A stretch of 64,000 nt of DNA. Source: Rhodobiaceae bacterium UBA4490 (lineage in GTDB: Bacteria > Pseudomonadota > Alphaproteobacteria > Parvibaculales > Parvibaculaceae). Shown here piece by piece: positions 27,671 through 36,578 of this stretch. The position numbers and the translations under genes were made by a program. The stretch covers positions 521,564 through 585,563 of the forward strand of contig DGNO01000001.1 of NCBI GenBank assembly GCA_002389665.1, written 5' to 3'. The notes under the pieces are model-generated. The model did no database searches and was not told the DNA's origin. It worked only from the letters and a program-made list of their open reading frames with translations. Every line of letters begins with the position of its first letter. Within the stretch, counting starts at the first letter, position 1.

Positions 27671-27790
27671 GCCCTACCCCCGCAAAGCCCGTCTGGCGGC
27701 GAAAAGCGCCGCTTCTCTTTCTGCTTACCGATTTGACCGCTATTCTTACACCGAAGCCGCGCAAGATCATAGGCAGGGAGCCGCAAAGGC

Positions 27791-28954
27791 ATGAAGAAAG
27801 GCGAGAAAAGACCCGAAACGCTGCTGGTGACGAGCGGCAGAAAGCCGGATGAGAATCACGGCATCATCAATCCGCCCGTCTATCACGCCTCCACCATCCT
27901 TCATCCGACGATGAAAGTGCTGAAAGAGGCAAGCCAACCTTACACCTATGGACGCCGCCGCACCCCCACCATCGAGGCGCTGCAGGACGCGATGTGCGAG
28001 CTGGAAGGCGGGCATGGCTGCGTCATCACCCCCTCCGGCCTTTCCGCCGTTTCAACAGCGCTGCTCGCCAATCTGAAAGCCGGCGATCACTTACTGGTGA
28101 CGGATTCGGTTTACGGACCCTCCCGTACCTTCTGCGAACAGATGCTTCGCCGCTATGGCGTGGAAGTGGAGTTTTACGATCCGCTGATCGGTGCGGATAT
28201 CGCAGCGCTGATGAAAAACAATACCGCCGTGGTTTTTACCGAAACGCCCGGCTCGCAAACATTTGAAGTACAGGACCTGCCCGCCATCGCCGAGGCCGCC
28301 CGTGCGAAAGGCGCCATCGTCATGCTCGACAATACCTGGGCGACACCGCTCTTCTTCGATGCTTTTTCGCACGGCGCGGACATAAGCATTCAGGCGGCTA
28401 CGAAATATATCGTCGGCCATTCCGACGCGATGATGGGCACGATCACCTGCAACGAGCGCAGCTTCAAAGCCACGCTGCGCGGCCATGGCCATTTGGGCGT
28501 CACGGCAGGGCCCGACGATATTTATCTCGCGCTGCGCGGCATCCGCACGATGGGTGTGCGTCTGCGCCAGCATATGGAAACGGGGATCGCTCTTGCCCGC
28601 TGGCTGGAACAGCGCTCGGAGGTCAAGGAAGTCATTCACCCCGCGCTTGAAAATCACCCCGGACACGCCATTTGGAAACGGGACTTCAAAGGGGCAAGCG
28701 GGCTTTTCGCTGCCGTGCTGCACCCGGTGCCGGAAAAGGCGCTCGCCGCTATGCTCGATGGGCTGGAACTTTTCGGCATGGGCTATTCCTGGGGCGGCTA
28801 TGAAAGCCTGATCGTGCCGGCAGAGCCCCATCGCAGCGCGACGGAATGGAAAGAGGAAGGCCCGCTTTTGCGCATCCATGCAGGGCTTGAGCATATCGAC
28901 GATCTGACCGTCGATCTGGACGCCGGGTTCGCGCGCCTCAATAAGGAAAAATAA
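27791..28954 (+). CDS. metC: Cystathionine beta-lyase (Cys/Met metabolism PLP enzyme)
   Basis: Cleaves cystathionine to homocysteine, pyruvate and ammonia in methionine synthesis. The 387-residue aminotransferase-fold protein has the substrate-site tyrosine in YTYGRRRTPT, PLP-phosphate loop TPSGLSAVST, cofactor Asp in VMLDNTWATP and the Schiff-base lysine in IQAATKYIVGHSDAMMG. The SWGGYESL segment near the C-terminus marks the MetC branch rather than MetB or MetZ. Its stop is one base before modA, so metC and modABC may be co-transcribed although the pathways differ. Confidence 0.92.
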   Translation: MKKGEKRPETLLVTSGRKPDENHGIINPPVYHASTILHPTMKVLKEASQPYTYGRRRTPTIEALQDAMCELEGGHGCVITPSGLSAVSTALLANLKAGDHLLVTDSVYGPSRTFCEQMLRRYGVEVEFYDPLIGADIAALMKNNTAVVFTETPGSQTFEVQDLPAIAEAARAKGAIVMLDNTWATPLFFDAFSHGADISIQAATKYIVGHSDAMMGTITCNERSFKATLRGHGHLGVTAGPDDIYLALRGIRTMGVRLRQHMETGIALARWLEQRSEVKEVIHPALENHPGHAIWKRDFKGASGLFAAVLHPVPEKALAAMLDGLELFGMGYSWGGYESLIVPAEPHRSATEWKEEGPLLRIHAGLEHIDDLTVDLDAGFARLNKEK

Positions 28955-28955
28955 C

Positions 28956-29759
28956 ATGACACGGCGCGGCACTTTTCTCTTCGGGCTTTCTCTCCTGCTT
29001 TCTTTGCCGATTGGCTCACCGGCGGCAAAAGCCGCGTGCGAGCCCATGACCATCTATGCCGCTGCCAGCACCACGGAAGCGGTGAAAGAAATCGCCGCAG
29101 AGTTCGGCATCGAAGAAGCCTGCGCCGTGACGACCGTTTTTGCCGGGTCTTCCACTCTCGCCCGTCAGATCGATCAGGGCGCGCCCGCGCAGCTTTTTCT
29201 CTCGGCAAATGAAAGATGGATGGATTGGTTGGAAGCGCGCGGCCATATCGTGCCGCAAAACCGCGCATCGCTTCTCACCAACAAGCTGGTACTTATCGTC
29301 CCGAAGAAGGATAACCTTGTACCGCTTTATCTCAATGATCCAGGCAGCCTGAAAAAACTCATAGGTGACGGCAAACTCGCGCTCGCCAATCCCGATGCCG
29401 TGCCAGCCGGCATCTATGCAAAGGAAGCTTTGCAAAGCCTCGGTCATTGGGGGGATGTGCACCAGCAAATCGTGGCGGCGGATTCGGTCCGCGTTGCCCT
29501 TGCCTGGGTGGAGCGCGGGGAAGCAGCCGCTGCCGCCGTTTACCGCACCGACGCGCTGATCAGCGATCAGGTGAGCGTCGCTGCGGAATTTCCGGACACC
29601 AGTTATTCGCCCATCACCTATCCGCTTGCCATGCTGGGCCGTGCTCCCCATCCTGACACGGAGCGTTTTTTCGCTTATCTGAAAAGCTATGAGGCAGCGG
29701 AAATCTTCGCCAAATACGGGTTTTCCCGCATCGAAGACGTGAAGGAAGCCGTGCGGTGA
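28956..29759 (+). CDS. modA: Molybdate ABC transporter, periplasmic binding protein
   Basis: Binds molybdate or tungstate in the periplasm. The 267-residue precursor has a signal peptide (about 1-27, ending AKA) and then TIYAAASTTEAVKEIAAEF, where AAAST provides oxyanion ligands. FAGSSTLARQIDQGAPAQLF and SANERWMDWL follow, then ANPDAVPAGIYAKEAL and VYRTDALI, all ModA hallmarks. It begins one base after metC and its stop overlaps the GTG start of modB (GTGA). Confidence 0.93.
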   Translation: MTRRGTFLFGLSLLLSLPIGSPAAKAACEPMTIYAAASTTEAVKEIAAEFGIEEACAVTTVFAGSSTLARQIDQGAPAQLFLSANERWMDWLEARGHIVPQNRASLLTNKLVLIVPKKDNLVPLYLNDPGSLKKLIGDGKLALANPDAVPAGIYAKEALQSLGHWGDVHQQIVAADSVRVALAWVERGEAAAAAVYRTDALISDQVSVAAEFPDTSYSPITYPLAMLGRAPHPDTERFFAYLKSYEAAEIFAKYGFSRIEDVKEAVR

Positions 29760-30454
29760 GCCTGACACCTGCAGAACTCGAAGCGCTGCGCCTCTCGCTC
29801 CTCGTGGCAACGGTGGGCACGGCCGCCTCGCTCCTTCCTGCGCTCGGCATTGCCTGGGTACTGGCGCGTTATCGGTTCCCCGGAAAAATTCTGCTCGACG
29901 GGCTCATTCATTTGCCGCTCGTCCTGCCGCCCGTCGTCATCGGCTATATTCTGCTGGTCGGGCTCGGCCGGCGCGGCGTTATCGGCGCCTGGCTTTATGA
30001 AAGTTTCGGCGTCACCTTCGCCTTTACCTGGAAGGGCGCTGCCATCGTCGCCGCCGTCATGGGCTTCCCGCTTTTGGTGCGCGCGCTGCGTCTTTCAATC
30101 GAAACGCTGGATGACGGGCTCGTTGGCGCCGCACGCACGCTGGGCGCAGGCCCCTTCCGCGCTTTTATGACCGTCACCTTGCCGCTCATCACGCCCGGGC
30201 TTCTAACCGGCGCGATCCTCGCTTTTGCCCGTGCGCTGGGTGAATTCGGCGCGACCATCGCGTTCGTCGGCAATATCCCCGGCCAGACGCAGACCCTGCC
30301 TCTCGCGCTTTATTCAGCCCTGCAATTGCCGGGCGGCGAAGAAGCGGCCTGGCGCATTGTCCTTATCTCGACACTCTTTGCTGTGGCTCTGCTCGGGCTT
30401 TCCGAACTCAGTAACCGCTTCCTGACGCGCCGGCTCACAGGAACACGGCCATGA
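29756..30454 (+). CDS. modB: Molybdate ABC transporter permease
   Basis: Inner-membrane channel subunit of 232 residues with five to six helices. It contains HLPLVLPPVVIGYILL and the ATPase-contact EAA loop in GAARTLGAGPFRAFMTVTLP, followed by the ModB-typical ALGEFGATIAFVGNIPGQTQ. It starts with GTG overlapping the modA stop and ends with ATGA overlapping modC. This tight coupling supports a single modABC transcript. Confidence 0.93.
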   Translation: MSLTPAELEALRLSLLVATVGTAASLLPALGIAWVLARYRFPGKILLDGLIHLPLVLPPVVIGYILLVGLGRRGVIGAWLYESFGVTFAFTWKGAAIVAAVMGFPLLVRALRLSIETLDDGLVGAARTLGAGPFRAFMTVTLPLITPGLLTGAILAFARALGEFGATIAFVGNIPGQTQTLPLALYSALQLPGGEEAAWRIVLISTLFAVALLGLSELSNRFLTRRLTGTRP

Positions 30455-31572
30455 GCGTGAGACTGGCCGCCCATGTCCGCCACCAGGCAGGCGATTTCAG
30501 CCTCGATATAGCGCTCGAGGCGGCAGCCGGTATCACCGCGCTCCTCGGCCCTTCGGGTGCCGGCAAGACGATGCTGCTCAATGCCATTGCCGGGCTCATC
30601 CGCCCCCATGAGGGCCATGTGCATTTGAACGGGCGCCCGCTTTTCAGCACGGCGGAAAATATCTCGCAGCCGCCCGAGGCACGGCAGATCGGTTACGTTT
30701 TTCAAGATGCCAAACTCTTCCCGCATCTCTCCGTGCTGCAGAACCTTTCCTATGGCCGCGCGCGGGCGAGCGCCGTGCCTCATGCGCTTTCTTTCGATGA
30801 AGTGATCGATCTTCTCGCGCTCGGCGAGCTTCTAGAGCGGCGCCCGCATCATCTTTCCGGCGGGGAGAAACAGCGCGTCGGCATCGGCCGCGCCCTTCTT
30901 TCCGCGCCGCATCTTTTGTTGATGGACGAGCCGCTTGCCAGTCTCGACCCCAAACGGCGCGGTGAGATCCTGCCCTTTCTCGATGCGCTTCACCAAAAAC
31001 TCAAACTGCCCGTGCTCTATGTCACGCACAATGTGGATGAGAGCCTGCGCCTTGCCGACCGGCTTGTCGTCATGGATAAAGGGCGCGCCGTTGCGCAAGG
31101 CGGCATCGAAGAAGTGCTGAACGAGGAAAACGTGCAGGCGCTGCTCTTTGGCCAAGCCGGTGATGTCACCTCCGAGCCCGTCACGTTTCTGAGCGGGCGC
31201 TGTCTCAGCGCCGTTGAAGACGTCGCCGAGATCGAAACCGCCTGGGGTACGTTTCTCATTCCCGCGCGCCACATTGCCGAGGGCGATATCCGCCATTTGC
31301 GCATCGAGGCACGCGAAGTGGCGCTCACAACCCGCAAGCCGGAAGGCCTGAGCATTCAAAACGCCTTCGAGGCGCGCATCAAAAAGATCACCAGCATCGG
31401 CAGCGGGCTCTGCGATCTCTGCCTCGTCTGCGCGGCAGATGAAGAGGCTCCGCTCCTGCGTGCCCGCATCACGCGCCGCGCGGTCTATACGCTGGGCCTT
31501 GAGGAAGGCGCCACCGTTTGGCCGCTCATCAAAACCGCGGTGCTTGCAAGGCCGGGCACAATCACGCAATAA
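30451..31572 (+). CDS. modC: Molybdate ABC transporter ATPase with Mop/TOBE domain
   Basis: ATPase of the molybdate importer, 373 residues. The N-terminal nucleotide-binding domain has Walker A GPSGAGKT, Q-loop VFQDAKLFPHLSV, signature LSGGEKQR, Walker B LLLMDEPLASLD and VTHNVDES. A C-terminal molybdate-binding Mop/TOBE domain (about 300-365) contains IKKITSIGSG and closes the protein, as in E. coli ModC. The transporter would supply the molybdenum enzyme encoded by the cox cluster about 18 kb downstream. Confidence 0.93.
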   Translation: MSVRLAAHVRHQAGDFSLDIALEAAAGITALLGPSGAGKTMLLNAIAGLIRPHEGHVHLNGRPLFSTAENISQPPEARQIGYVFQDAKLFPHLSVLQNLSYGRARASAVPHALSFDEVIDLLALGELLERRPHHLSGGEKQRVGIGRALLSAPHLLLMDEPLASLDPKRRGEILPFLDALHQKLKLPVLYVTHNVDESLRLADRLVVMDKGRAVAQGGIEEVLNEENVQALLFGQAGDVTSEPVTFLSGRCLSAVEDVAEIETAWGTFLIPARHIAEGDIRHLRIEAREVALTTRKPEGLSIQNAFEARIKKITSIGSGLCDLCLVCAADEEAPLLRARITRRAVYTLGLEEGATVWPLIKTAVLARPGTITQ

Positions 31573-31598
31573 GAAAGAACGGATAGAAGGAGAGCGAC

Positions 31599-31823
31599 GT
31601 GGCGGATATCGAAGTCAGAAGCGAGATCACCGGCAAGGTCTGGAAGATCGAGGTCAGCCCCGGCGAGCGGGTCGAGGAAGACGAGCCGATCCTCATTCTG
31701 GAATCGATGAAGATGGAAATCCCCGTCGCCGCGCCGAAAGGCGGCAAACTCATCAAACTTCTCGTCGCCGAGGAAGACCCGGTCGAGGAAGATCAGGTCG
31801 TTGCCATTCTCGAAGAAGACTGA
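31599..31823 (+). CDS. Free-standing biotin/lipoyl attachment protein
   Basis: A 74-residue protein that is a single biotinyl domain. The carrier motif ESMKME (Lys about 38) is flanked by the symmetrical half-domains VWKIEVSPGERVEEDEPILI and GGKLIKLLVAEEDPVEEDQV. The MKM form predicts biotin rather than lipoate. The start is GTG at 31599 with AGAAGGAGAG upstream. No carboxylase subunit is adjacent, so partner and pathway are unknown. It follows modC by 26 bases. Its TGA forms the palindrome TGATCA with the stop of the convergent oxidase gene. Confidence 0.88.
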   Translation: MADIEVRSEITGKVWKIEVSPGERVEEDEPILILESMKMEIPVAAPKGGKLIKLLVAEEDPVEEDQVVAILEED

Positions 31824-33143
31824 TCACACCGCTCCGAAGAGCGCTTTCATATAGGGCGTCAAAAACTTGCGGTCGCGGTCCTTCTCGCGGCGCAGTTTCG
31901 TAAATTCCTGCCATTTGGGATAAAGCCCCGCAAGCTCCTCACCTTTCAGCCAGTGCAGCTTGCCCCAATGGGGCCGCCCGCCATAGCGGCGGAACACTTT
32001 TTCCACTTCCCGGAAAAGCCCTTCATAAGGTTGCTTGAAATATTGGTGGACGGAGATAGTTGCGCTGTCCCGCCCGTAAAAAGGGCTCAGCCAAATATCA
32101 TCGCCCTTCACATAGCGGTATTCGAGCGGGAAAAGAAAATTATACCCCGCCTCGCGCATGGTGCGCCCGACGTCCCTGATGCAATCCGGCCCATTTTCTG
32201 CCGGTACTGCAAATTCCATTTCATTGAAGCGCACGGTCCGGTCACTCGGAAACGCGTCATGGGACCAATAGACATGTCCCTTGCGCGGCGCTGCCGGGTC
32301 GAGCGGCTTGCCCGCCCCTGCCATGAGCGCCTGCAACCCGGCGCGCTTCGCCGGAAAATGGATCGCAAGCTCGCACGCCGCGCGGAAGAAATCATCCGAC
32401 GGCGCGTTCTCACCTTCCGGCACGCGGCGTTTTTGTTCCGCCGGCGCCTCGCTCTCGTTCAGGAGCTTCACATAGGCTTCTTCGGCATAAGGGAACCAGA
32501 AAAACTCGAAATGCCGGTTCTCCCGCGCAAGCGCATCTATCTTGGCGAAAAGCCGGTCGAGCGGCATACGCCCGCCAGTTTCTTCCAGCTTATATGCCGG
32601 GCGGCAAGCCATCTCGATGGCACTCATGACACCGAGCGTACCCATCGATACGCGGCCCGCTTCAAAAAGCGCCGTGTTCTCATTTTCACTGCAGGTAAGA
32701 ACCTCGCCGCTCGCGGTCACAAGACGGAAGCCCGACACCGCCCCTGAAATGGACGGCAGCTCCTTGCCTGTCCCATGCGTGCCTGTGCCGACAGCGCCTG
32801 CGAGACTCTGCGCATCGATATCGCCCTGATTGGCAAGCCCTAGCCCCTCAGCCTGCAAAAGCGGGCCGAGCGTGCGCAGTTTGGTACCCGCCTTGATCCA
32901 TGCGCGGCCTGTCTGAGGATCGGCGCTTTCCACCCCGGAAAGCGCACTCAGATCGGCAAGCGTGCCATCGGTAGCAGCGATAGGTGTGAACGAATGCCCG
33001 GCCCCGAAAGCGCGCAGCGGCCCCTCAGCCTTCTTCACGCCTTCGGCAAGCGCAGCCTCGCTCTGAGGCTTAAGCCGCGCGCGGGGCACCGCCGTCACCC
33101 AGCCCGACCAGTTTTGCCATGCCTCACGCTCTGCTTTTGCCAT
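31824..33143 (-). CDS. FAD-linked sugar-lactone oxidase (D-arabinono-1,4-lactone oxidase family)
   Basis: VAO-type flavoenzyme of 439 residues. The N-terminal FAD-binding domain (about 10-180) has the motif GAGHSFTPIA, whose His is the covalent flavin attachment site in gulono- and arabinonolactone oxidases, and SLAGAVGTGTHGTG. The C-terminal ALO domain (about 185-438) ends with the conserved RPHWGKLHWL. Family members oxidise aldonolactones or polyols with oxygen. The substrate here is unknown. No signal peptide is present. Convergent with the biotinyl gene, with no base between the two stop codons. Confidence 0.87.
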   Translation of the reverse strand: MAKAEREAWQNWSGWVTAVPRARLKPQSEAALAEGVKKAEGPLRAFGAGHSFTPIAATDGTLADLSALSGVESADPQTGRAWIKAGTKLRTLGPLLQAEGLGLANQGDIDAQSLAGAVGTGTHGTGKELPSISGAVSGFRLVTASGEVLTCSENENTALFEAGRVSMGTLGVMSAIEMACRPAYKLEETGGRMPLDRLFAKIDALARENRHFEFFWFPYAEEAYVKLLNESEAPAEQKRRVPEGENAPSDDFFRAACELAIHFPAKRAGLQALMAGAGKPLDPAAPRKGHVYWSHDAFPSDRTVRFNEMEFAVPAENGPDCIRDVGRTMREAGYNFLFPLEYRYVKGDDIWLSPFYGRDSATISVHQYFKQPYEGLFREVEKVFRRYGGRPHWGKLHWLKGEELAGLYPKWQEFTKLRREKDRDRKFLTPYMKALFGAV

Positions 33144-33170
33144 ATCCCGCTCCCTTTGGCTCCAGCATAC

Positions 33171-33202
33171 AAAAAACCCGGCAGCTGGGAAGCTGCCGGG
33201 TT
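33171..33202 (-). terminator. Strong rho-independent terminator after the DUF1329 gene
   Basis: On the minus strand AACCCGGCAGCT (33191-33202) pairs perfectly with AGCTGCCGGGTT (33175-33186) around a four-base loop, and six T residues follow (33171-33176). It lies 28 bases after the stop codon of the DUF1329 gene and before the oxidase gene. Confidence 0.93.
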
Positions 33203-33230
33203 CAAGGAGTGACGCGTTAAACGCTGAGGC

Positions 33231-34610
33231 TTAGCGCGTGGCCAAACGGCGGATCGCCGCCGGCGTGAACATGTCCTCGGTGATCTCGTCCGCATTGAAG
33301 TTGATCATCGGTTCGTTGTTCTTCAGGCCCTGGATGACGTAACGGCCAGCCGTGATGTCATAGGTCACGTCAGACGCGTTCCAGCAGGACGGCACATCGT
33401 AATACTGGATCATGTGACCTTCCTGGATACGCCACAGTTCACCGCGAGCGTCGTAAAGCTCACCGGCAGCCATGGTCCAGCTGTCTTCGTCGAAATACTT
33501 CACGCGGCGCGTATAGACGTGGCGGTGACCTTCACGAAGGTTGCCTTCCACTTCCCACACACGGTGAAGCTCATAACGCACCAGGTCCTGATTGATGTGC
33601 TTGGGCTGGGCGATATCGGCATAAGGAATGCCCTTCGCGCTCAGCTTGTAGCTGTTATAGGCAATGTATTTTTCTTTCTTGCCTTTCAGGTCCCATTTGT
33701 AGCGGTCCGGCGACCCGTTATAGAGGTCGAAATTGTCTGCGGTCTGCAGACCTTCCGAATAGCTCTGCGGGTTGTCATACGCAATCGTGGGCGCGCGGCG
33801 CACACGGCGCTGACCGGGGTTATAGGACCATGCCTTACGCGGGCCCTGCACCTGGTTGATCGTGTCGTGCACGAGGATGATTTCCCCGGCGCGGCGGGCA
33901 GGCTCGATCACGCTCTGCATATACATCAGCGAGATGTTGTCGAGTTCCTGGATCTTTTCCTTGGTCGGGTCCGTGTAGGTGAAGATCACCTGGTCCTGCA
34001 CCACGATCGGCGTGAACTGAGCCGAGGTGGTCGGTGCCAGCGCGGCGAACTGACGGGTCAGTTTGAAGCCGCGGTAACGCAGGTTGTGGTTCCAGATAAC
34101 TTCCACGCCTTCCTGCGGAATCGGGAACGGGAAGCCCAGCAGCGCGCCATCGACGCCGTTGCCATCGGCAACCAGTTTACCGGTCACGGCATTGCGTTTC
34201 GTTGCTTCATAAACATTTTCCGGGAACGCACAGGAACGGCGCGTCGGATAGACGTTCATCTTGTACGTGTCGTAAATCTTGAGAAGCTTGAGCTGACCGG
34301 GGGTCAGTTTATCCGCATGCTGATCCGCATTGGCGCCGGTGATCGTCATTTTGATCGCATCATCGGCATAAGGATCGGGGTGATGGTCACCCGGCGTATA
34401 GGAAACGTTGGAGGGGGGCTTGGAAAGGCCGCCGGTCCATTCCGGGATCGTGCCGTCGGCATTCCCGGCTTTCTCGGCACCGATGGGGGTCAAGTCTTTG
34501 CCGAGGCGTGCGGCTTCCTGTTCGGAAACACCGGCCTGGGCGGAAAGGCTGAGAGCGAATACAGCCAGAATATTAGCAGCCGCAATGGCTGCGGATTTAC
34601 AGAGCGACAT
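33231..34610 (-). CDS. Secreted DUF1329 protein (LolA/LolB-like, outer-membrane associated)
   Basis: Member of the DUF1329 family, 459 residues with a signal peptide (about 1-22, ending AQA before GVSEQEAARLG). The family hallmarks are TPIGAEKAGNADGTIPEWTG near the N-terminus, FPIPQEG with EVIWNHNLRYRG, the GQRRVRRAPTIAYD segment and RHVYTRRVKYFDEDSW. Family members have an outer-membrane lipoprotein-sorting-like fold and often sit near RND exporters or hydrophobic-compound degradation genes, but their role is not established. The ATG at 34608-34610 has GGGAG six bases upstream. The gene is monocistronic, with a strong terminator of its own. Confidence 0.88.
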   Translation of the reverse strand: MSLCKSAAIAAANILAVFALSLSAQAGVSEQEAARLGKDLTPIGAEKAGNADGTIPEWTGGLSKPPSNVSYTPGDHHPDPYADDAIKMTITGANADQHADKLTPGQLKLLKIYDTYKMNVYPTRRSCAFPENVYEATKRNAVTGKLVADGNGVDGALLGFPFPIPQEGVEVIWNHNLRYRGFKLTRQFAALAPTTSAQFTPIVVQDQVIFTYTDPTKEKIQELDNISLMYMQSVIEPARRAGEIILVHDTINQVQGPRKAWSYNPGQRRVRRAPTIAYDNPQSYSEGLQTADNFDLYNGSPDRYKWDLKGKKEKYIAYNSYKLSAKGIPYADIAQPKHINQDLVRYELHRVWEVEGNLREGHRHVYTRRVKYFDEDSWTMAAGELYDARGELWRIQEGHMIQYYDVPSCWNASDVTYDITAGRYVIQGLKNNEPMINFNADEITEDMFTPAAIRRLATR

Positions 34611-34788
34611 CTGTAACTCCCTGATCATGGGTTTCATATGTCGCGCGCTTGTTTTTATTGGGAGGAGTTGGCGCGCAGTATTGTCCTGCCTACTCAACGA
34701 GCAGACGAAGCCAATGTGTCTAGCAAAGTGTAACTTTTTTGCAAATACAGACTTGATTGGCTCAACTCAAAGCTGATTCAAGGCCGAT

Positions 34789-35592
34789 TCAACCGTCCTT
34801 AGCCTGAATTTCTTCCCAGTTTTTGATCTGGAAAGCCCGGGCCATGCCCGTCGCCTCCTTGATCTGGGTGGGCGACATCATGCGCGAGACGTTTTCCAGC
34901 GCGGTCGTCGCAAATTGGGCAAACCCACCTTCCACAGCAAGGAGATAGTACATATAGGCCCGCTCCAGGTCGAGCTCCAGCCCATCGCCTTTTTCATAGA
35001 GTGTCGCGACGTTATATTGCGCTTCCACCATGCCCTGCTGGGCGGCGGCCAGATACCATTTGGCCGCTTCCGCAATATCCCGCTCGACGCCCCAGCCATT
35101 GTCGTAAAGCGTGCCGAGGTCCATCTGGGCGCGCGGATCCCCGCCATTTGCGCCGATCATGTAGTACTTCAGCGCCTTTTCAATGTCGCGCTTAACGACT
35201 TTCGCGTCGAAATATTCCTCGCCGAGGCGATATGCCGCACCGACATCGCCGCTTTCAACGGCCTTGCTCCACTCCTTGAAGGCTTCCTTGTAAAGCCCGC
35301 GCCGGTAAAGCCGGAAGCCGGTCTCTTCGGTCGGTACCGCGCTGTCGGCTTCCTCGCGCACTTCCTCGATCACGGCATCGACCGGCATATCGAGCGGCGC
35401 CATATCGACGGTGATTTCAGGCGCCTCATCGGCTTTTTGCGCAAGCGCCCGCCCGCCGATCAGCAGCGCGAGAGCCAGCGTCAGCGCGCTGCCAAATACC
35501 CAGAGAAGCCTGACACCCCGCTCCCGCCGTTCCCGGTTAAGCGCTACAGCTTTGACTTCAGTTCTGCGTATCATTCCCGATCCCGTTTCCAT
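34789..35592 (-). CDS. Sel1-repeat (TPR-like) membrane-anchored protein
   Basis: A 267-residue protein with one N-terminal membrane helix (about 29-51, probably an uncleaved anchor) and about four Sel1-like helical repeats between 95 and 225. These are recognised by the spaced pattern AAYRLGEEYFDA, AQMDLGTLYDNGWGVERD and AQYNVATLYEKGDGLELD with A-x-x-Y-Y at each repeat end. Sel1 proteins act as adaptors in envelope or secretion assemblies; the partner here is unknown. A second ATG six codons in is an alternative start. It is upstream of DUF1329 on the same strand with 178 bases between. Confidence 0.82.
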   Translation of the reverse strand: METGSGMIRRTEVKAVALNRERRERGVRLLWVFGSALTLALALLIGGRALAQKADEAPEITVDMAPLDMPVDAVIEEVREEADSAVPTEETGFRLYRRGLYKEAFKEWSKAVESGDVGAAYRLGEEYFDAKVVKRDIEKALKYYMIGANGGDPRAQMDLGTLYDNGWGVERDIAEAAKWYLAAAQQGMVEAQYNVATLYEKGDGLELDLERAYMYYLLAVEGGFAQFATTALENVSRMMSPTQIKEATGMARAFQIKNWEEIQAKDG

Positions 35593-35867
35593 CCCCAGAA
35601 TTCACGGCCTGCTCCGGTTCCCCGGAAGCCCGGCCAAGATAAGCCGCTCGCAGTGTTGATTAGGCGGCATCGGCTTCAACATGGTTAGCATACCGCCCGC
35701 AAACGGCAGGCAAACTCCAGATGCAGGGCACCTATTGTTTTTATTCTTCAGTACCTTGCCTTTATGATCGGCCCCTGGGGAACGTCCCAGCAAGTTAATA
35801 ATTCGTCACAAAGTTGTGTGCCTGGGGATAATGTGGACAGGATACGGGCGCGGTCAAGGCGGCAGGA

Positions 35868-36455
35868 ATGAGCGCTGATTTACTTTTCGGACTGGCCCTT
35901 TATCTGGGGGCGCTCGCCGTCTGTGTAGGCGGCGTTGCCTATCTCGCTCATGAAGTGAAGGGCCGCAGCGCGCTCAGCTGGGGCATCTTCGCGCTTTGCC
36001 TGCAAATCCTGGCGCTGGCGCTGCCGGTTGCCGCAGGCGCGCTGCTTGGCCTGTTCGATCCGCGGCTTTGGCTCACCGAAGGTCTTGGCGCGGTGCCGCC
36101 CGATATTCTCTCCCTTTCCGGCGAGCTTGCCATGATCGCCGGCGGCGCAGCGCTCGCCGTCCTGGCCTTCCAGTCCCAAATGCGCTGGAAAGCCTGCCCT
36201 GCCTGCCGCAGCCGCATCGGCTGGTCGAACACTGTTTGCCCCGAATGCCTGACCCCACAGCCCTCCTCCCCCGCAAAGGGAGAGAAGCCGGAACGGCTGA
36301 CCGAGTTCCGGGTGTTTTTGCCGGTCTCTCTTGCCGAACGCCTTCGCCAATATGCCCGCGAAAGCGAAGCCTCCGGCAAAAAGCAGAAACTGGGCGAAGA
36401 CGCGCTGGTCGGCCGCGTCATCCGCGAATGGGTCAGCCAAAAACTAGACGGCTAA
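35868..36455 (+). CDS. Three-helix membrane protein with zinc ribbon, function unknown
   Basis: I do not recognise a named family. The 195-residue protein has three hydrophobic segments (about 5-28, 36-62, 80-101). A short zinc-ribbon of the form CPAC-x13-CPEC (about 109-129) faces the cytoplasm by the positive-inside rule. A soluble, Arg/Lys-rich C-terminal domain (about 143-195) begins EFRVFLPVSLAERLRQYA, with a helix pattern resembling small DNA- or protein-binding modules. It has its own upstream region and is followed by the SulP gene 123 bases later. Confidence 0.72.
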   Translation: MSADLLFGLALYLGALAVCVGGVAYLAHEVKGRSALSWGIFALCLQILALALPVAAGALLGLFDPRLWLTEGLGAVPPDILSLSGELAMIAGGAALAVLAFQSQMRWKACPACRSRIGWSNTVCPECLTPQPSSPAKGEKPERLTEFRVFLPVSLAERLRQYARESEASGKKQKLGEDALVGRVIREWVSQKLDG

Positions 36456-36578
36456 ATCCGCAGAATAAATAGGGCTATCTTGACAAAGCTTCCCCTGAAG
36501 GAGGAAGTATCTACCAAGCCTGCCGCAACGTCCTCCGGCCCACTGCACCCGTTCCAGTACGCTTCAGGAGCGATCCAG

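Noticed and set aside
36480-36578. Upstream TTG start adding 33 residues to the SulP transporter
   Set aside because: No ribosome site; the ATG at 36579 has CAGGAG at good spacing, and TTGACA at 36480 may be a promoter box instead.
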